This document shows positions 1 through 9,200 of a stretch of 64,000 nucleotides of DNA, piece after piece. The position numbers and the translations under genes are program-made. The DNA comes from CAWAPD01 sp963783865 (lineage in GTDB: Bacteria; Actinomycetota; Thermoleophilia; UBA2241): contig CAWAPD010000001.1 of NCBI GenBank assembly GCA_963783865.1, positions 310,001 through 374,000 of the forward strand, in the 5' to 3' direction. Under the pieces are notes generated by a model, which was not told the DNA's origin, did no database searches, and worked only from the letters and a program-made list of their open reading frames with translations. The stretch's first letter is position 1; each line of letters begins with the position of its first letter.

Positions 1-290
1 ACCTCTCCGTCGGCCGCCCGCTGGGGCAGGAACGCAAGCTGCTCGGCATGCCGCCGCGCTCGCAGGTCGTGCGCCTGCGCGGGGTGAGCTTCACTCCCGA
101 CGGGCGTCCGTTCGACTGCTTCGAGCAGATCTACCCGGCCGAAGGCTTCGTCTTCTACTTCTCGGGACAGACGACACGACGCCTGTTCCGCGTACCGGAA
201 CCCGGCGGGTGGGGGGTCGCCGGACCGCCGCAGGGCGGCGCCGCCGGCGACCCCCCACCCGCGCCCACGTCTCGCGAACCGGAGGTCTGA
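1..290 (+). CDS. GntR-family transcriptional regulator, C-terminal UTRA ligand-binding part (partial)
   Basis: The reading frame is open from base 3 and runs off the left edge, so only the last 95 residues are present. They read like the end of a UTRA effector domain: a hydrophobic VVRLRGVSF strand, the D-G-R-P-F turn and the YPAEGFVFYF strand typical of HutC/FarR-type regulators. The DNA-binding winged helix lies outside the window. The last 30 residues are Gly/Pro-rich and are encoded by an inverted repeat at 205-262, so they are probably not part of the fold. The gene stops one base before the permease start, and the permease Shine-Dalgarno GGAGGT is inside its last codons. The two are therefore co-transcribed, and the regulator probably responds to the transported compound or a metabolite of it. 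The ligand is unknown. Confidence 0.75.
   Translation, partial: LSVGRPLGQERKLLGMPPRSQVVRLRGVSFTPDGRPFDCFEQIYPAEGFVFYFSGQTTRRLFRVPEPGGWGVAGPPQGGAAGDPPPAPTSREPEV
205..262. repeat. 19-bp perfect inverted repeat inside the GntR gene 3' end
   Basis: Arms 205-223 and 244-262 are exactly complementary. The 20-nt loop holds a further 5-bp stem (225-229 with 234-238). It encodes the low-complexity Gly/Pro tail after the UTRA domain. One of a series of such elements in this window. Confidence 0.85.
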
Positions 291-291
291 G

Positions 292-1749
292 ATGTCCGAA
301 CCCCTCGCGCCGACCACGTCCGCCGCGCCGCCCGGGAGACGCGGCCTCAAGAGCGACGCGCTGAACCTGGGCGACGTCGTCATCATGGCTCTCGCCAGCT
401 CGGGCCCCACGCAGAGCATCGCCGTCTCGCTGGCGGCGCTGCTCGCCGCCGTCGGCACCCACACGCTGGCGCCGATCCTCATCTGCTTCATCCCGATGAT
501 CGGCATCGCCATCGGCTACCAGCGCCTCAACGCCTGGATGCCGAGCGCCGGCGCGACCTACTCCTGGGTGGGCCGGGCGCTGAACCCGCACGCGGGGTTC
601 TTCGTGGGCTGGATCATGCTGATGTACTACACGATCGGCACGACCAGCCTGACCGTGCCGCTGGGCACCTACTTCCTGACGTTCTTCTCGAACAGCGCCG
701 CCAACAACAAGTACTGGGTGGCGCTCGTGGGCAGCGTGTTCGACGTCGTCGTGCTGGTCGTCGCCGCCCTCGGCATCAAGCTCTCCGCACGGTTCAACTG
801 GGTCTGGGCGGTGTTCGAGTACGCGCTGCTGATCGGCTTCAGCGTCGCGGCCATCGTGATGATCTACTTCACCGGGCTCTCGGGCTCGGTGAAGACGCTC
901 CACAACGAGTTCACGCTGCCCAGCAGCGGTCTGATCACCGGCATCCTCATCGCCATCTTCCTCTACTCCGGCTGGGACACCGCCGCCTACGTGGGCGAAG
1001 AGTCGAAGGGCAAGAAGGCCGGCCGGGCCGCGATCCTGAGCGTCGTCATCCTGTTCTTCATCTACGCGTTCGCGATGTTCGCCTTCCAGGGCGTCGCCTC
1101 GTACCAGACGATCCAGGACAACGGCGGCAACATCCTCGCCTACGTCGGCGACGTGATCGGCGGCGGGTTCTGGAAGAACGTGATGATCGTCGCGGTGCTG
1201 GGCGGCACCCTGGCCAGCCTGCAGGCGGCGATCGTCAGTTCGGGCCGCATCTCGTTCGCGATGGGACGCGACCGCGTGTTCCCGAAGTTCTTCGACAACG
1301 TCCACCCGCAGCACCAGACCCCGTGGAACGCGACCATCCTGCTGGGGCTGCTGAACATCGTGTTCCTCTGGGGCATCACGCTGTTCCACACGATCGACAG
1401 TGCCCTGTCGAACATCGTCAGCACGCTCGGCCTGATGGCGGCCATCTTCTACTTCATGACCGCCGTGGCCGCCATCTGGTACTACCGCAGCGTGATCACG
1501 GCGAGCGCGGCGAACTTCGTGCTCGGCGGCGTCATGCCGTTCATCGGCGCCGCCTTCATGGGCTTCGTCATCGTCTACTCACTGGTGACCAAGCAGCTCA
1601 CCACGACCAACCTGATCTTCGGCTTCGGCCTGGCGATCGTCGGCCTGATCCTGTCGTTCGTCGCCAAGGCCGTGTGGCACGCGAAGTTCTACAGCGACCC
1701 GCGCGCCAGCCTGGCCGAGGAGGCCGAGAAGGAGCTCGGCCCGAGCTGA
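292..1749 (+). CDS. APC-superfamily amino acid/polyamine permease
   Basis: A 485-residue integral membrane protein with about 12 hydrophobic segments. The N-terminal region (about residues 25-60, NLGDVVIMALASSGPTQS) has the glycine/serine-rich first helix that binds the substrate backbone in APC transporters, and the long helices and short loops continue to residue 465. It should carry amino acids or related amines across the cytoplasmic membrane, driven by ion gradients; the substrate cannot be told from sequence. The start is set by GGAGGT six bases upstream, overlapping the end of the GntR-type gene, which is the likely regulator. A perfect G+C hairpin follows the stop codon, ending the transcription unit. 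Confidence 0.9.
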   Translation: MSEPLAPTTSAAPPGRRGLKSDALNLGDVVIMALASSGPTQSIAVSLAALLAAVGTHTLAPILICFIPMIGIAIGYQRLNAWMPSAGATYSWVGRALNPHAGFFVGWIMLMYYTIGTTSLTVPLGTYFLTFFSNSAANNKYWVALVGSVFDVVVLVVAALGIKLSARFNWVWAVFEYALLIGFSVAAIVMIYFTGLSGSVKTLHNEFTLPSSGLITGILIAIFLYSGWDTAAYVGEESKGKKAGRAAILSVVILFFIYAFAMFAFQGVASYQTIQDNGGNILAYVGDVIGGGFWKNVMIVAVLGGTLASLQAAIVSSGRISFAMGRDRVFPKFFDNVHPQHQTPWNATILLGLLNIVFLWGITLFHTIDSALSNIVSTLGLMAAIFYFMTAVAAIWYYRSVITASAANFVLGGVMPFIGAAFMGFVIVYSLVTKQLTTTNLIFGFGLAIVGLILSFVAKAVWHAKFYSDPRASLAEEAEKELGPS

Positions 1750-1767
1750 GAACGGTGGCGTGAGGTA

Positions 1768-1804
1768 GGGGCGGCGGCGTCGACGGAGTCGACGCCGCCG
1801 CCCC
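1768..1804 (+). terminator. GC-rich hairpin after the permease gene
   Basis: Perfect 17-bp stem (1768-1784 with 1788-1804) and 3-nt loop, 18 bases after the permease stop. There is no U-tract, as for most hairpins in this window, so the termination role rests on position and stem strength. Confidence 0.7.
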
Positions 1805-1853
1805 CAGACGATACGTTGACGCAGGGCAGAGGGGACGACCCAGGGGAGGATCG

Positions 1854-3680
1854 ATGAAGCGCATCACCACCGTGGCCGGCTGGTCGCGACTCGCCGTCGG
1901 CGCCGTGCTGGCGGTGGCGCTGGCGGGGCTCGTCTGGGGGCTCGCCGGGGCCTTCGCCGCCGGCTCGCCCAGCCCGTCGCCGACCGGTAAGGCGACCCTC
2001 CACGTAGGCTGGGTCAACGAGCCCGACAACCTGAACCCCTTCATCGGCTACTCGACCTCGTCGTACCTGGTCTTCCACCTCAACTACGACATGCTGACGG
2101 GGTACACGGCCGACAACGTGGCGCCGGCGCCCGAGCTCGCCGAGAGCTGGGCCTTCTCCGACGGCGGCAAGGTCTGCACGTTCAAGCTGCGCCACGGCGT
2201 GACGTGGCAGGACGGCCAGCCCTTCACCGCCGCCGACGTCGTCTTCACCTACGACTACATCATCAAGAACGACCTCGCGGCGTACACGAGCTACACGACC
2301 GGTATCACGAAGGTCGAGGCGCTCGACGACCACACGGTGCGCTTCACCTGCGTGCGGCCCAAGGCGAACATGCTCGGCATGTGGGTGCCGATCCTGCCCG
2401 AGCACGTCTGGAGCAAGGTCGACCCGGCGACGGTCGAGAGCAACTACCAGAACAAGCCGCCCCTGGTCGGCACCGGCCCGTTCCAGGTGGTCGAGTTCAA
2501 GAAGGGGTCGTTCGTGCGGCTCGAGGCCAACCCGGGCTACTGGCGCGGCCGGCCGAAGATCGACGAGGTCGTGTTCAGCTTCTACCGCAATCCCGACACG
2601 ATGGTGCAGGAGCTGAAGAGCGGGGCCATCGACGCCTGCTGGGGCGTGCCCGAGGCGCAGTTCGCGCCGATCAGCAAGACCGCCGGGATCACCGGCATCG
2701 ACTACCTGGTCAAGGGCTTCGACGAGCTCGGCTTCAACTGCTTCACCGGCCGCTCGCTCGGCAACCCGGTGCTCAAGGACGGGAAGTTCCGCCAGGCCCT
2801 GAACTGGGCGATCGACAAGCAGCGCATCGCCCAGGTCGCCTACGACGGGTACGCCGCGCCGGCCAGCACGATCATCGTGCAGGGCTTCTATCACGACCCC
2901 GACTGGCACTGGCAGCCGCCGGCCGATCAGCTCTACGGCTACGACCCCGCCAAGGCCTCGCAGATGCTCGCCGCCGCCGGGTACAGGACCATCAACGGCC
3001 AGCTGCTCGACAAGCAGGGCAAGCCGATCACGCTGCGCCTGTTCGCCTGCGACGCGCCGCCCCAGGGCGACAGCATCGCCAAGCTGCTGACCGGCTACTT
3101 CGGCGCCATCGGCATCCACGTGAAGTACACGCTCATGGACGAGGCGACCATGAACGAGTACCTGTACAACCAGGCCGACGGCAAGTTCGTGCCCAACATG
3201 GACATGTACATCTACAACTGGACGGGCGACGTCGACCCGATGTTCATCCTGTCGATCTTCCTGACCGACCAGGTCGGCAACTGGAGTGACTGCGCCTGGT
3301 CGGACCCGAAGTACGACACGCTGTACTCGGTGCAGGCGAACACCATCGACACGACCACGCGCAAGTCGGTGATCGACCAGATGCAGCAGATCCTGTACCA
3401 GCAGAGCCCCTACATCGTGCTCACGTACCCCAAGGGGCTCGAGGCGCTGAACACGGCGGACTGGGAGGGCTGGGTGCAGTCACCGACAGGCGGCTCCGCG
3501 ATCTACTCGGTCGACAACATCGACTCGTACCTGTTCGTGCACCCGAAGACGGCGACCGGCGGCGGGTCGAAGGGCTCGGCCTGGCCGGTGGCGGTAGCCG
3601 TGGTGGCCGGCATCGTGATCATCGCCCTCGTCGTGTGGCTGCTCGCGCGCCGACGCGGGCAGGCCGTCGAGGAGGCGTGA
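1854..3680 (+). CDS. Family 5 extracellular solute-binding protein (peptide/nickel type) with N- and C-terminal membrane anchors
   Basis: A 608-residue protein of the SBP_bac_5 (OppA/DppA) family. A Lys/Arg start and hydrophobic segment (about residues 12-37) form a signal peptide or anchor and are followed by a Ser/Pro/Thr linker. The mature domain begins with the classic HVGWVNEPDNLNPF strand and contains the ELAESW, VTWQDGQPFTAADVVFTY and GTGPF motifs. Unusually, residues about 576-597 form a second hydrophobic helix followed by a positive tail, which would tether the binding protein by its C-terminus. No lipobox Cys is visible. No permease or ATPase gene is adjacent; the next gene is a sugar kinase overlapping the stop. 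The start ATG follows GGGGAGG by 5 nt. The ligand may be an oligosaccharide or peptide. Confidence 0.85.
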   Translation: MKRITTVAGWSRLAVGAVLAVALAGLVWGLAGAFAAGSPSPSPTGKATLHVGWVNEPDNLNPFIGYSTSSYLVFHLNYDMLTGYTADNVAPAPELAESWAFSDGGKVCTFKLRHGVTWQDGQPFTAADVVFTYDYIIKNDLAAYTSYTTGITKVEALDDHTVRFTCVRPKANMLGMWVPILPEHVWSKVDPATVESNYQNKPPLVGTGPFQVVEFKKGSFVRLEANPGYWRGRPKIDEVVFSFYRNPDTMVQELKSGAIDACWGVPEAQFAPISKTAGITGIDYLVKGFDELGFNCFTGRSLGNPVLKDGKFRQALNWAIDKQRIAQVAYDGYAAPASTIIVQGFYHDPDWHWQPPADQLYGYDPAKASQMLAAAGYRTINGQLLDKQGKPITLRLFACDAPPQGDSIAKLLTGYFGAIGIHVKYTLMDEATMNEYLYNQADGKFVPNMDMYIYNWTGDVDPMFILSIFLTDQVGNWSDCAWSDPKYDTLYSVQANTIDTTTRKSVIDQMQQILYQQSPYIVLTYPKGLEALNTADWEGWVQSPTGGSAIYSVDNIDSYLFVHPKTATGGGSKGSAWPVAVAVVAGIVIIALVVWLLARRRGQAVEEA

Positions 3681-5245
3681 CGGGCGCGGCCGGCAACGCC
3701 GCCGGGGGCGCCGGCGCCCGCGCGGGGGCCCGCGGCGGCGCCGGAGGCGCCGCGGACGTCGGCGCACCGCCCGACCTGCTCGTCGGGCTCGACCTCGGCA
3801 CCTCAGGGCTGAAGGGCGTGGTGGTGGGCGCGGGCGGCGAGGTCGCCGCCCGCGCCCACGCCGCCTACGCCACCGACCGCAGCGAGCCGGGGATGGCCGA
3901 GCAGGACCCCGAGGCCTGGCTGCGCGCCCTGCGCCGCGTCGTGCGTGCCCTGGCCGGCGAGACGGCGCCCGAGCGCTGGGCGGCGATCGGCCTCTCGGCG
4001 ATGATCCCCACGCTGGTCGTGGTCGACGGCCGCGGCCGCCCCGTCGGGCCGGCCGTCACCTGGGAGGACGCGCGCGCCGGGGCCGAGGGCGAAGAGCTGG
4101 CTCGCGCCCTCGGGCGCGACGAGCTCTTCGCCCGCACCGGACAGCACCTCGACGGACGCTACCTGCTGCCGATGTGGCTGCACCGGCGCCGGGCGGCGAG
4201 GGGGGGCGCGCCTTCGAGCGCGCGCCCCCTCGCCGCCAAGGACTTCCTCTTCGCCCACCTTACGGGCGAGTATTCGACCGACCCCAGCACGGCCACCGGC
4301 TTCGGCTGCTACGACCTGCGCTCGGGCGGTTGGCTGGCCGACGCGGCGGCGCGCGCGGCGGTGCCCGACTCCGGGGGCCTGCCGGTCCTGCCCAGCGTGC
4401 TGCCGGCGACCGGCGCGCGGCCGCTCACCGCCTCGGCGGCCGCGCACCTCCGCCTGCCGGCCGGGATCCCCGTCTGCGTCGGCGCCGCCGACTCGGTCTG
4501 CGCCGCGCTGGCCCTGGGCTGCCGCGAGCCCGGCGACATCGCGTACATGACCGGCAGCAGCACCGTCGTGCTGGGCGTGTCGGCCGAACCGCACACCGCG
4601 GTCGGCGCGCCGTACCTGGTCACGCCCCTGGCGACCCCCGGCTGGGGCCTGGAGATGGACCTCGTCAGCACCGGCAGCGCCGTCGCCTGGCTGGCGCGGC
4701 TGCTCGGGCTCGGCCGCGGCGGCGAGGCCAAGGTGATGGAGATCGCCGCCGCGGCCGAGCCCGGCGCCCGCGGCGCCCGCCTGCTGCCCTTCCTCGGCCA
4801 CGGCGAGCAGGGGGCCTTGTGGGATCCCTCGCTCCAGGGCACGGCGCTCGGGCTGGGGCTCGAGCACGGGCCGGCCGACCTGGCGCGCGCCCTGGTCGAG
4901 GCGATCGTCCTCGAGACGCGGCGCTGCGTCGAGGCGCTCACGGCGGTGGGCCTGCCGCGAGGGCCGCTGCGTGCCGGCGGCCATGGCGCCGCGACACCCT
5001 TCTTCCGGCAGCTGCTGGCCGACGCGCTCGACCGCGAGGTCGCCTGGCAGCCCGACGACGAGGCCGCGTCGGCCCGCGGGGCGGCGGCCGTCGCCGGCGC
5101 GTCGCTCGGCCGGGGTGCCGCCCCGGTCACGCCCGTCGGCGCCGACGTCACCCGGCCGGACCCGGCGCAGCGGACCTGGTGGGACCGGCGCTGGGACGAG
5201 CACGCCCGCGACGTGAAGGCCGTCCAGCAGCTGTATCGCACCTAG
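3677..5245 (+). CDS. FGGY-family carbohydrate kinase (xylulokinase-like)
   Basis: About 522 residues. The N-terminal actin-like fold starts at LLVGLDLGTSGLKGVVV (phosphate-1 motif), followed by the WxDxR-like TWEDARAG segment. The C-terminal half carries GAADSVCAALALG, the TGSST adenosine loop and GGHGAATPFFRQLLAD, all typical of XylB-type FGGY kinases. It phosphorylates a ketose or polyol taken into the cell. The start is uncertain: GTG 3677 overlaps the solute-binding protein stop (GTGA) and suggests translational coupling, but GGAGG lies only one base upstream, and the first 30 residues are Gly/Ala-rich and dispensable. With the upstream binding protein and downstream dehydrogenase it looks like part of a sugar or polyol uptake and catabolic set. 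Confidence 0.85.
   Translation: MTGAAGNAAGGAGARAGARGGAGGAADVGAPPDLLVGLDLGTSGLKGVVVGAGGEVAARAHAAYATDRSEPGMAEQDPEAWLRALRRVVRALAGETAPERWAAIGLSAMIPTLVVVDGRGRPVGPAVTWEDARAGAEGEELARALGRDELFARTGQHLDGRYLLPMWLHRRRAARGGAPSSARPLAAKDFLFAHLTGEYSTDPSTATGFGCYDLRSGGWLADAAARAAVPDSGGLPVLPSVLPATGARPLTASAAAHLRLPAGIPVCVGAADSVCAALALGCREPGDIAYMTGSSTVVLGVSAEPHTAVGAPYLVTPLATPGWGLEMDLVSTGSAVAWLARLLGLGRGGEAKVMEIAAAAEPGARGARLLPFLGHGEQGALWDPSLQGTALGLGLEHGPADLARALVEAIVLETRRCVEALTAVGLPRGPLRAGGHGAATPFFRQLLADALDREVAWQPDDEAASARGAAAVAGASLGRGAAPVTPVGADVTRPDPAQRTWWDRRWDEHARDVKAVQQLYRT
4192..4237. repeat. Imperfect inverted repeat inside the FGGY kinase gene
   Basis: An 8-bp outer stem (4192-4199 with 4230-4237), then five G-C pairs, a 2-nt bulge and four further pairs around a loop near TTCGA. 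It encodes a short Arg/Gly/Pro/Ser insertion between the two conserved halves of the kinase N-terminal domain. Confidence 0.65.
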
Positions 5246-5251
5246 CGGCGA

Positions 5252-5292
5252 GGGCCGGCAGGGGCGCGCCGATGGCGCGCCCCTGCCGGCCC
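5252..5292. terminator. GC-rich hairpin between convergent kinase and SDR genes
   Basis: Perfect 19-bp stem (5252-5270 with 5274-5292), 3-nt loop, lying between the stop codons of two convergent genes, so it can serve both. No U-tract. Confidence 0.75.
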
Positions 5293-5312
5293 CCGCTGTT
5301 CCCGGCCGCCGC

Positions 5313-6106
5313 CTAGTAGTACAGCTCGCTCGGGCCCTTGTATTCCTGGATCGTGTTGCCGCCGTCGATCACGACGAGCTGCCCGGTGATGTAGCTCGCG
5401 TCGTCCGAGGCCAGGAAGGCGACCAGCTTGCCGACCTCTTCGGGGCGGGCCGAGCGCCCGAAGGGCGTGTTGAGCCCGCCCGCCGACTCGCCGTCGGAGC
5501 TCGAGCCCGGTGTCGATCCAGCCCGGTCCCACGGCGTTGACCGCGATCCCGTGCTTGGCGACGTCGAGCGCCATGCCCCTGGTCATGCCCAGCACGCCGG
5601 CCTTGGCGGCGCAGTACACCGCCTCGTCGGGGTTGGCGACGATCGGCCCGGTCACCGAGGAGACGTTGACGATGCGGCCGTAGCCGCGGGCGATCATGTG
5701 GGGAAGGACCGCCCGCGTGACCAGGAACTGGCTCTTCAGGTTGATGGCGATGCCGAAGTCCCACTGCTCCTCGCTCATATCCTGGAAGGCGGTGAAGTCC
5801 TCGTCCTGGCCGTAGATCACCATGCCGGCGTTGTTGACGAGCACGTCGATGCGGCCGTGCTTGGCGACCACCTCGTCGATCGCGCGCCGCACGTCGGCGG
5901 CCTTCGTGAGGTCGGCGGTGTGCGAGGAGCAGTGCTCGCCCAGATGCGACGGGACAGGCGTGGACCGCGTCGGCGATGTCGATGATCGCCAGCCCCTCGA
6001 CCTCCTCGTCGCCGAACACCTGCGCCGTCGCGAACCCGATGCTGTTCTGCTTGGCCACACCGGTGATCACGGCGACCTTGCCGGCCAGACGTCCTCTGCG
6101 TTCCAT
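5313..6106 (-). pseudogene. Short-chain dehydrogenase/reductase, interrupted by two single-base frameshifts
   Basis: Three reading frames together spell one classical SDR. The N-terminal frame gives KVAVITGVAKQNSIGFATA (NAD(P)-binding turn), the middle frame gives the NNAG motif, the YCAAKAG catalytic Tyr/Lys pair and GPGWIDTG, and the last frame gives PEEVGKLVAFLASDDASYITG and the C-terminus ending in Tyr-Tyr. The frame changes fall near 5951-5955 (a run of three C on the coding strand) and near 5495-5507. Each corresponds to one extra base. Removing both restores about 263 residues, the normal SDR length. It would oxidise or reduce an alcohol/ketone group, perhaps a polyol feeding the neighbouring kinase. 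Either recent inactivation or assembly error is possible. Confidence 0.8.
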
Positions 6107-6242
6107 CGCGCGCTCCCGTGCCGAATGACTGCCACGCAGAGCCTACTACCGGCCGCTCACCGGGTCACGCCGCAGGCTCGCGTTGCCAACCGATGGGAAG
6201 TTTGGTTAACTTTAGTCCTTCGTTCATCGTGGGGAGGGGTCG

Positions 6243-9200
6243 GTGTCAGCAGATCCGGACGGCGCCACACGCGGCGGCGGCTCGCCCGCCGGTGGATCGT
6301 GGCTGCGCGTACGCGACGTGGCAGAGCTGTTCGGGGTGAGCGGCAACACGATCCGCCGCTGGACCGACGACGGCATCCTCACCTCCTACCGCAGCCCAGG
6401 CGGCCACCGCCGCTACCTGCGTCATGAAGTCGTGGCCGCCCTCGCCTCACGCCGCGCCCCGCGCGGCGGGCCGCCGAGGGGGGCCGGCGGAGCCGGCGAC
6501 GACGAAGTCGTCGAGGCGCTCCGCCGGCGCGTCGAGGCCCTGAGCGAGTCCAGCCAGGCCGCGCTCGAGATGGCGACCATGCTGTCCGAGGACCCGGCCT
6601 CGGTGCCGGACCTGCTCGCCCGCAAGCTCGCCGGCGTCGCCGGGGCTTCGGCGTGCGAGGTCGCCCTCTTCGTCGACGGCGGCCTGCGCGTCGCGGCCGG
6701 CGTGATCGACGGCAAGCCGGCGCCGCAGCGGGTCGGGGCGAGGCTGCGCGAGGAGCCGCGCCGCCAGCTGTTCGCCCGCGACGGGCGGCGGGCGGCGCGG
6801 CTCACGGCCACCGAGGCGCGCGACGCGCCCGCCGCCGCCATCCTGGCGGAACGGGGCTGCGGCTCGATGATCGTCGTGCCCATGGCGGTCGGCGGCGAGC
6901 TGCTCGGCACCGTCGAGCTGTGCCTCGCGGACGACGACGCCGCCGAGCCCGAGCTTGCCGTGATCCAGGGCTTCACCCAGATCGCGAGCCACGCGATCCG
7001 TGTGGCATCGACGGTGGACCGGCTCGAGCGACGCGACCGCACGTCGCGCGCCCTGTTCGACGTGGCCGGGTTCGCCTCCCAGTCGGTCGATCCCGACGAG
7101 CTGCTGGGCGTGGTCGCGCTGCGGCTGGCGACCACGATCGGCTGCACGGGATGTGAGATACAGACCCTCGAGAGCGACGCCCTCGTATGCGTGATCAAGG
7201 CGGAGGGAGGCGTCCTGGTCGACGACACGCGGGGCAGCCGCTACGAGCTGGCGGACTTCCCGGCCACGCGCGAGGCGATCGAGCGCCGCCGGCCGCTGGT
7301 CATGACGGACGCCGACGACCCTCGCTGGAACGAGCTCGAGCGGGCGATGTTCACCGGCTACGGCCTCGCCTGCGAGCTCTGGGTACCGCTGTACGCGGGC
7401 GACGAGGTCGTGGGCGGCCTCGACCTGTACGACACGCACGGCGACGATCTGCTGAGCTACCTCGATTTCATCGCCAGCGTGGGGCAGATCGTCGCCGACT
7501 CTCTCGTCAACGCCCGCCTGATCAACGACCTCGAGCGCCAGAACATCCTGATGGCCGAGCTCGTCGACCTCGGCACGTCCGTCTCCGACGCGACCGACAT
7601 CACGGCGTCGATCAACGGGGTCGCGAAACGCCTCCTGGCCGCGATCGGGGCCGAGAACTGCGAGATCTACGGCGTCGACGGCAGCCGGGTGGTCTGCCTC
7701 GGCGGCTGCGACGCGCACGGTGTGGACGAACAGCAGGTCGGCTGGACCAGCGACCTGGTGAACTACCCTCTGACGGCCCAGGCCGTCGCGAGTCGCGAGC
7801 TGATGGTCGCCGACCGGGACGACCCCCGGCTGACCGAAGAGGAGGCCGAGCAGTTCGACGTCTGGGGCTACCAGCGCGAGGTGGTCGTCCCGCTGGTGGT
7901 CGAGGAGCGGGTGGTCGGCTTCCTCGACATCTTCGACACGGAGCGGCGGGACTACGTGGCCTACGCCGACTTCCTGCGCGGCTTCGCGCCCGTCCTGGCC
8001 CGCTCGCTGCAGAACGCCGTCCTGCTGCGCGACCTCGAGCGGCGCGACCGGGCGCAGCGTGACCTCGTCGCGCTCGGCCAGGACGTCTCGAACGCCGTCG
8101 ACCTCGACGACCTGCTGCGCACGGTCGCCCGGCGCGTCTTCGACAACCTCCAGCCGACGTGGTGCGAGATCTCTCGCCTCGACGGCGTCGAGATGGTGCG
8201 GCTGGTCAGCCTCAGCGCCGACGGCTTCGACGAGAGCGACAAGGAGTGGCGCTACCCGCTCTCTCGCTACCCGGACTTCGCCCGCGCGCTGGCCGTCAAC
8301 GAGGCGTGGATCATGCGCGCGCCCGACGACCCGGCGATCAGCGACGAGGAGCGTGACTGGTACGCGCGCTACGGGATCCTGAGCTCCGTTGCGGTGCCGC
8401 TCGTCGTCGACGGCGAACCCATCGCGACGATCGAGGCCGAAGACACGCGGCAGCGCGACTTCGGCGCGTACCTCGACTTCCTGCGCAGCGTCGCCCAGCT
8501 CGTGAGCGGCGCCTTCGAGAAGGGGTTCCTGCTCGAGCAGCTCGAGCACAGCAACACCGAGCTGCGCCAGCTCGTGGACGCGGGTCTCGAGTTCGGGGCG
8601 AGCCTCGACTACGACCAGGTGCTCGAGTCGGTCGCCGGCAAGCTCTGCACGGCGACCGGCGGCGACTGCTGCGATCTCTACGAGATCCACGGCGACGAGG
8701 CCCTCGGCGTGGTCTGCGTGGAGGACGGCGTCGTCTGGGCCGACTTCCCGGGCACGACGTACCCGCTCGAGAAGATGCGCCTGTCTCGCTGGATGCTCAC
8801 CCACCTCGAGCCGCGCATCATCGCCGAGATCGCCGATGACCCCGACGCCGGCGACTACGAGAGGGAGGAGTGGCTGGGCTACGGGTTCCACGCCGGCCTC
8901 CTGCTGCCGCTGGTGACCGGCGCACAGCTGATCGGCATCGCCGGCGTCTACTCGGCGACGCCCGGGCGGTTCTCCGACACGACGGCGGCGCGCGGCCTGG
9001 CGCAGATCGCGGCGCAGGCAATGCTGAACGCGCGCCTGCATGCGCAGATCCAGCGGACCGCGCGCCGCATGATGCTGATGAGCGCCGCCTCGCTCGAGTT
9101 CGCCTCGTCCCTCGATTTCAACGACACGGTGCGCAAGGTCGCGACCCAGCTCTGCGCGGCCCTGGACGTGCCCTCGTGCGACATCAACCTCGTCGAGGGC

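Noticed and set aside
91..1389. Long minus-strand frame opposite the permease gene
   Set aside because: Low-complexity Asp/Glu/Arg/Val composition and no motif; the plus strand encodes a clear 12-helix permease.
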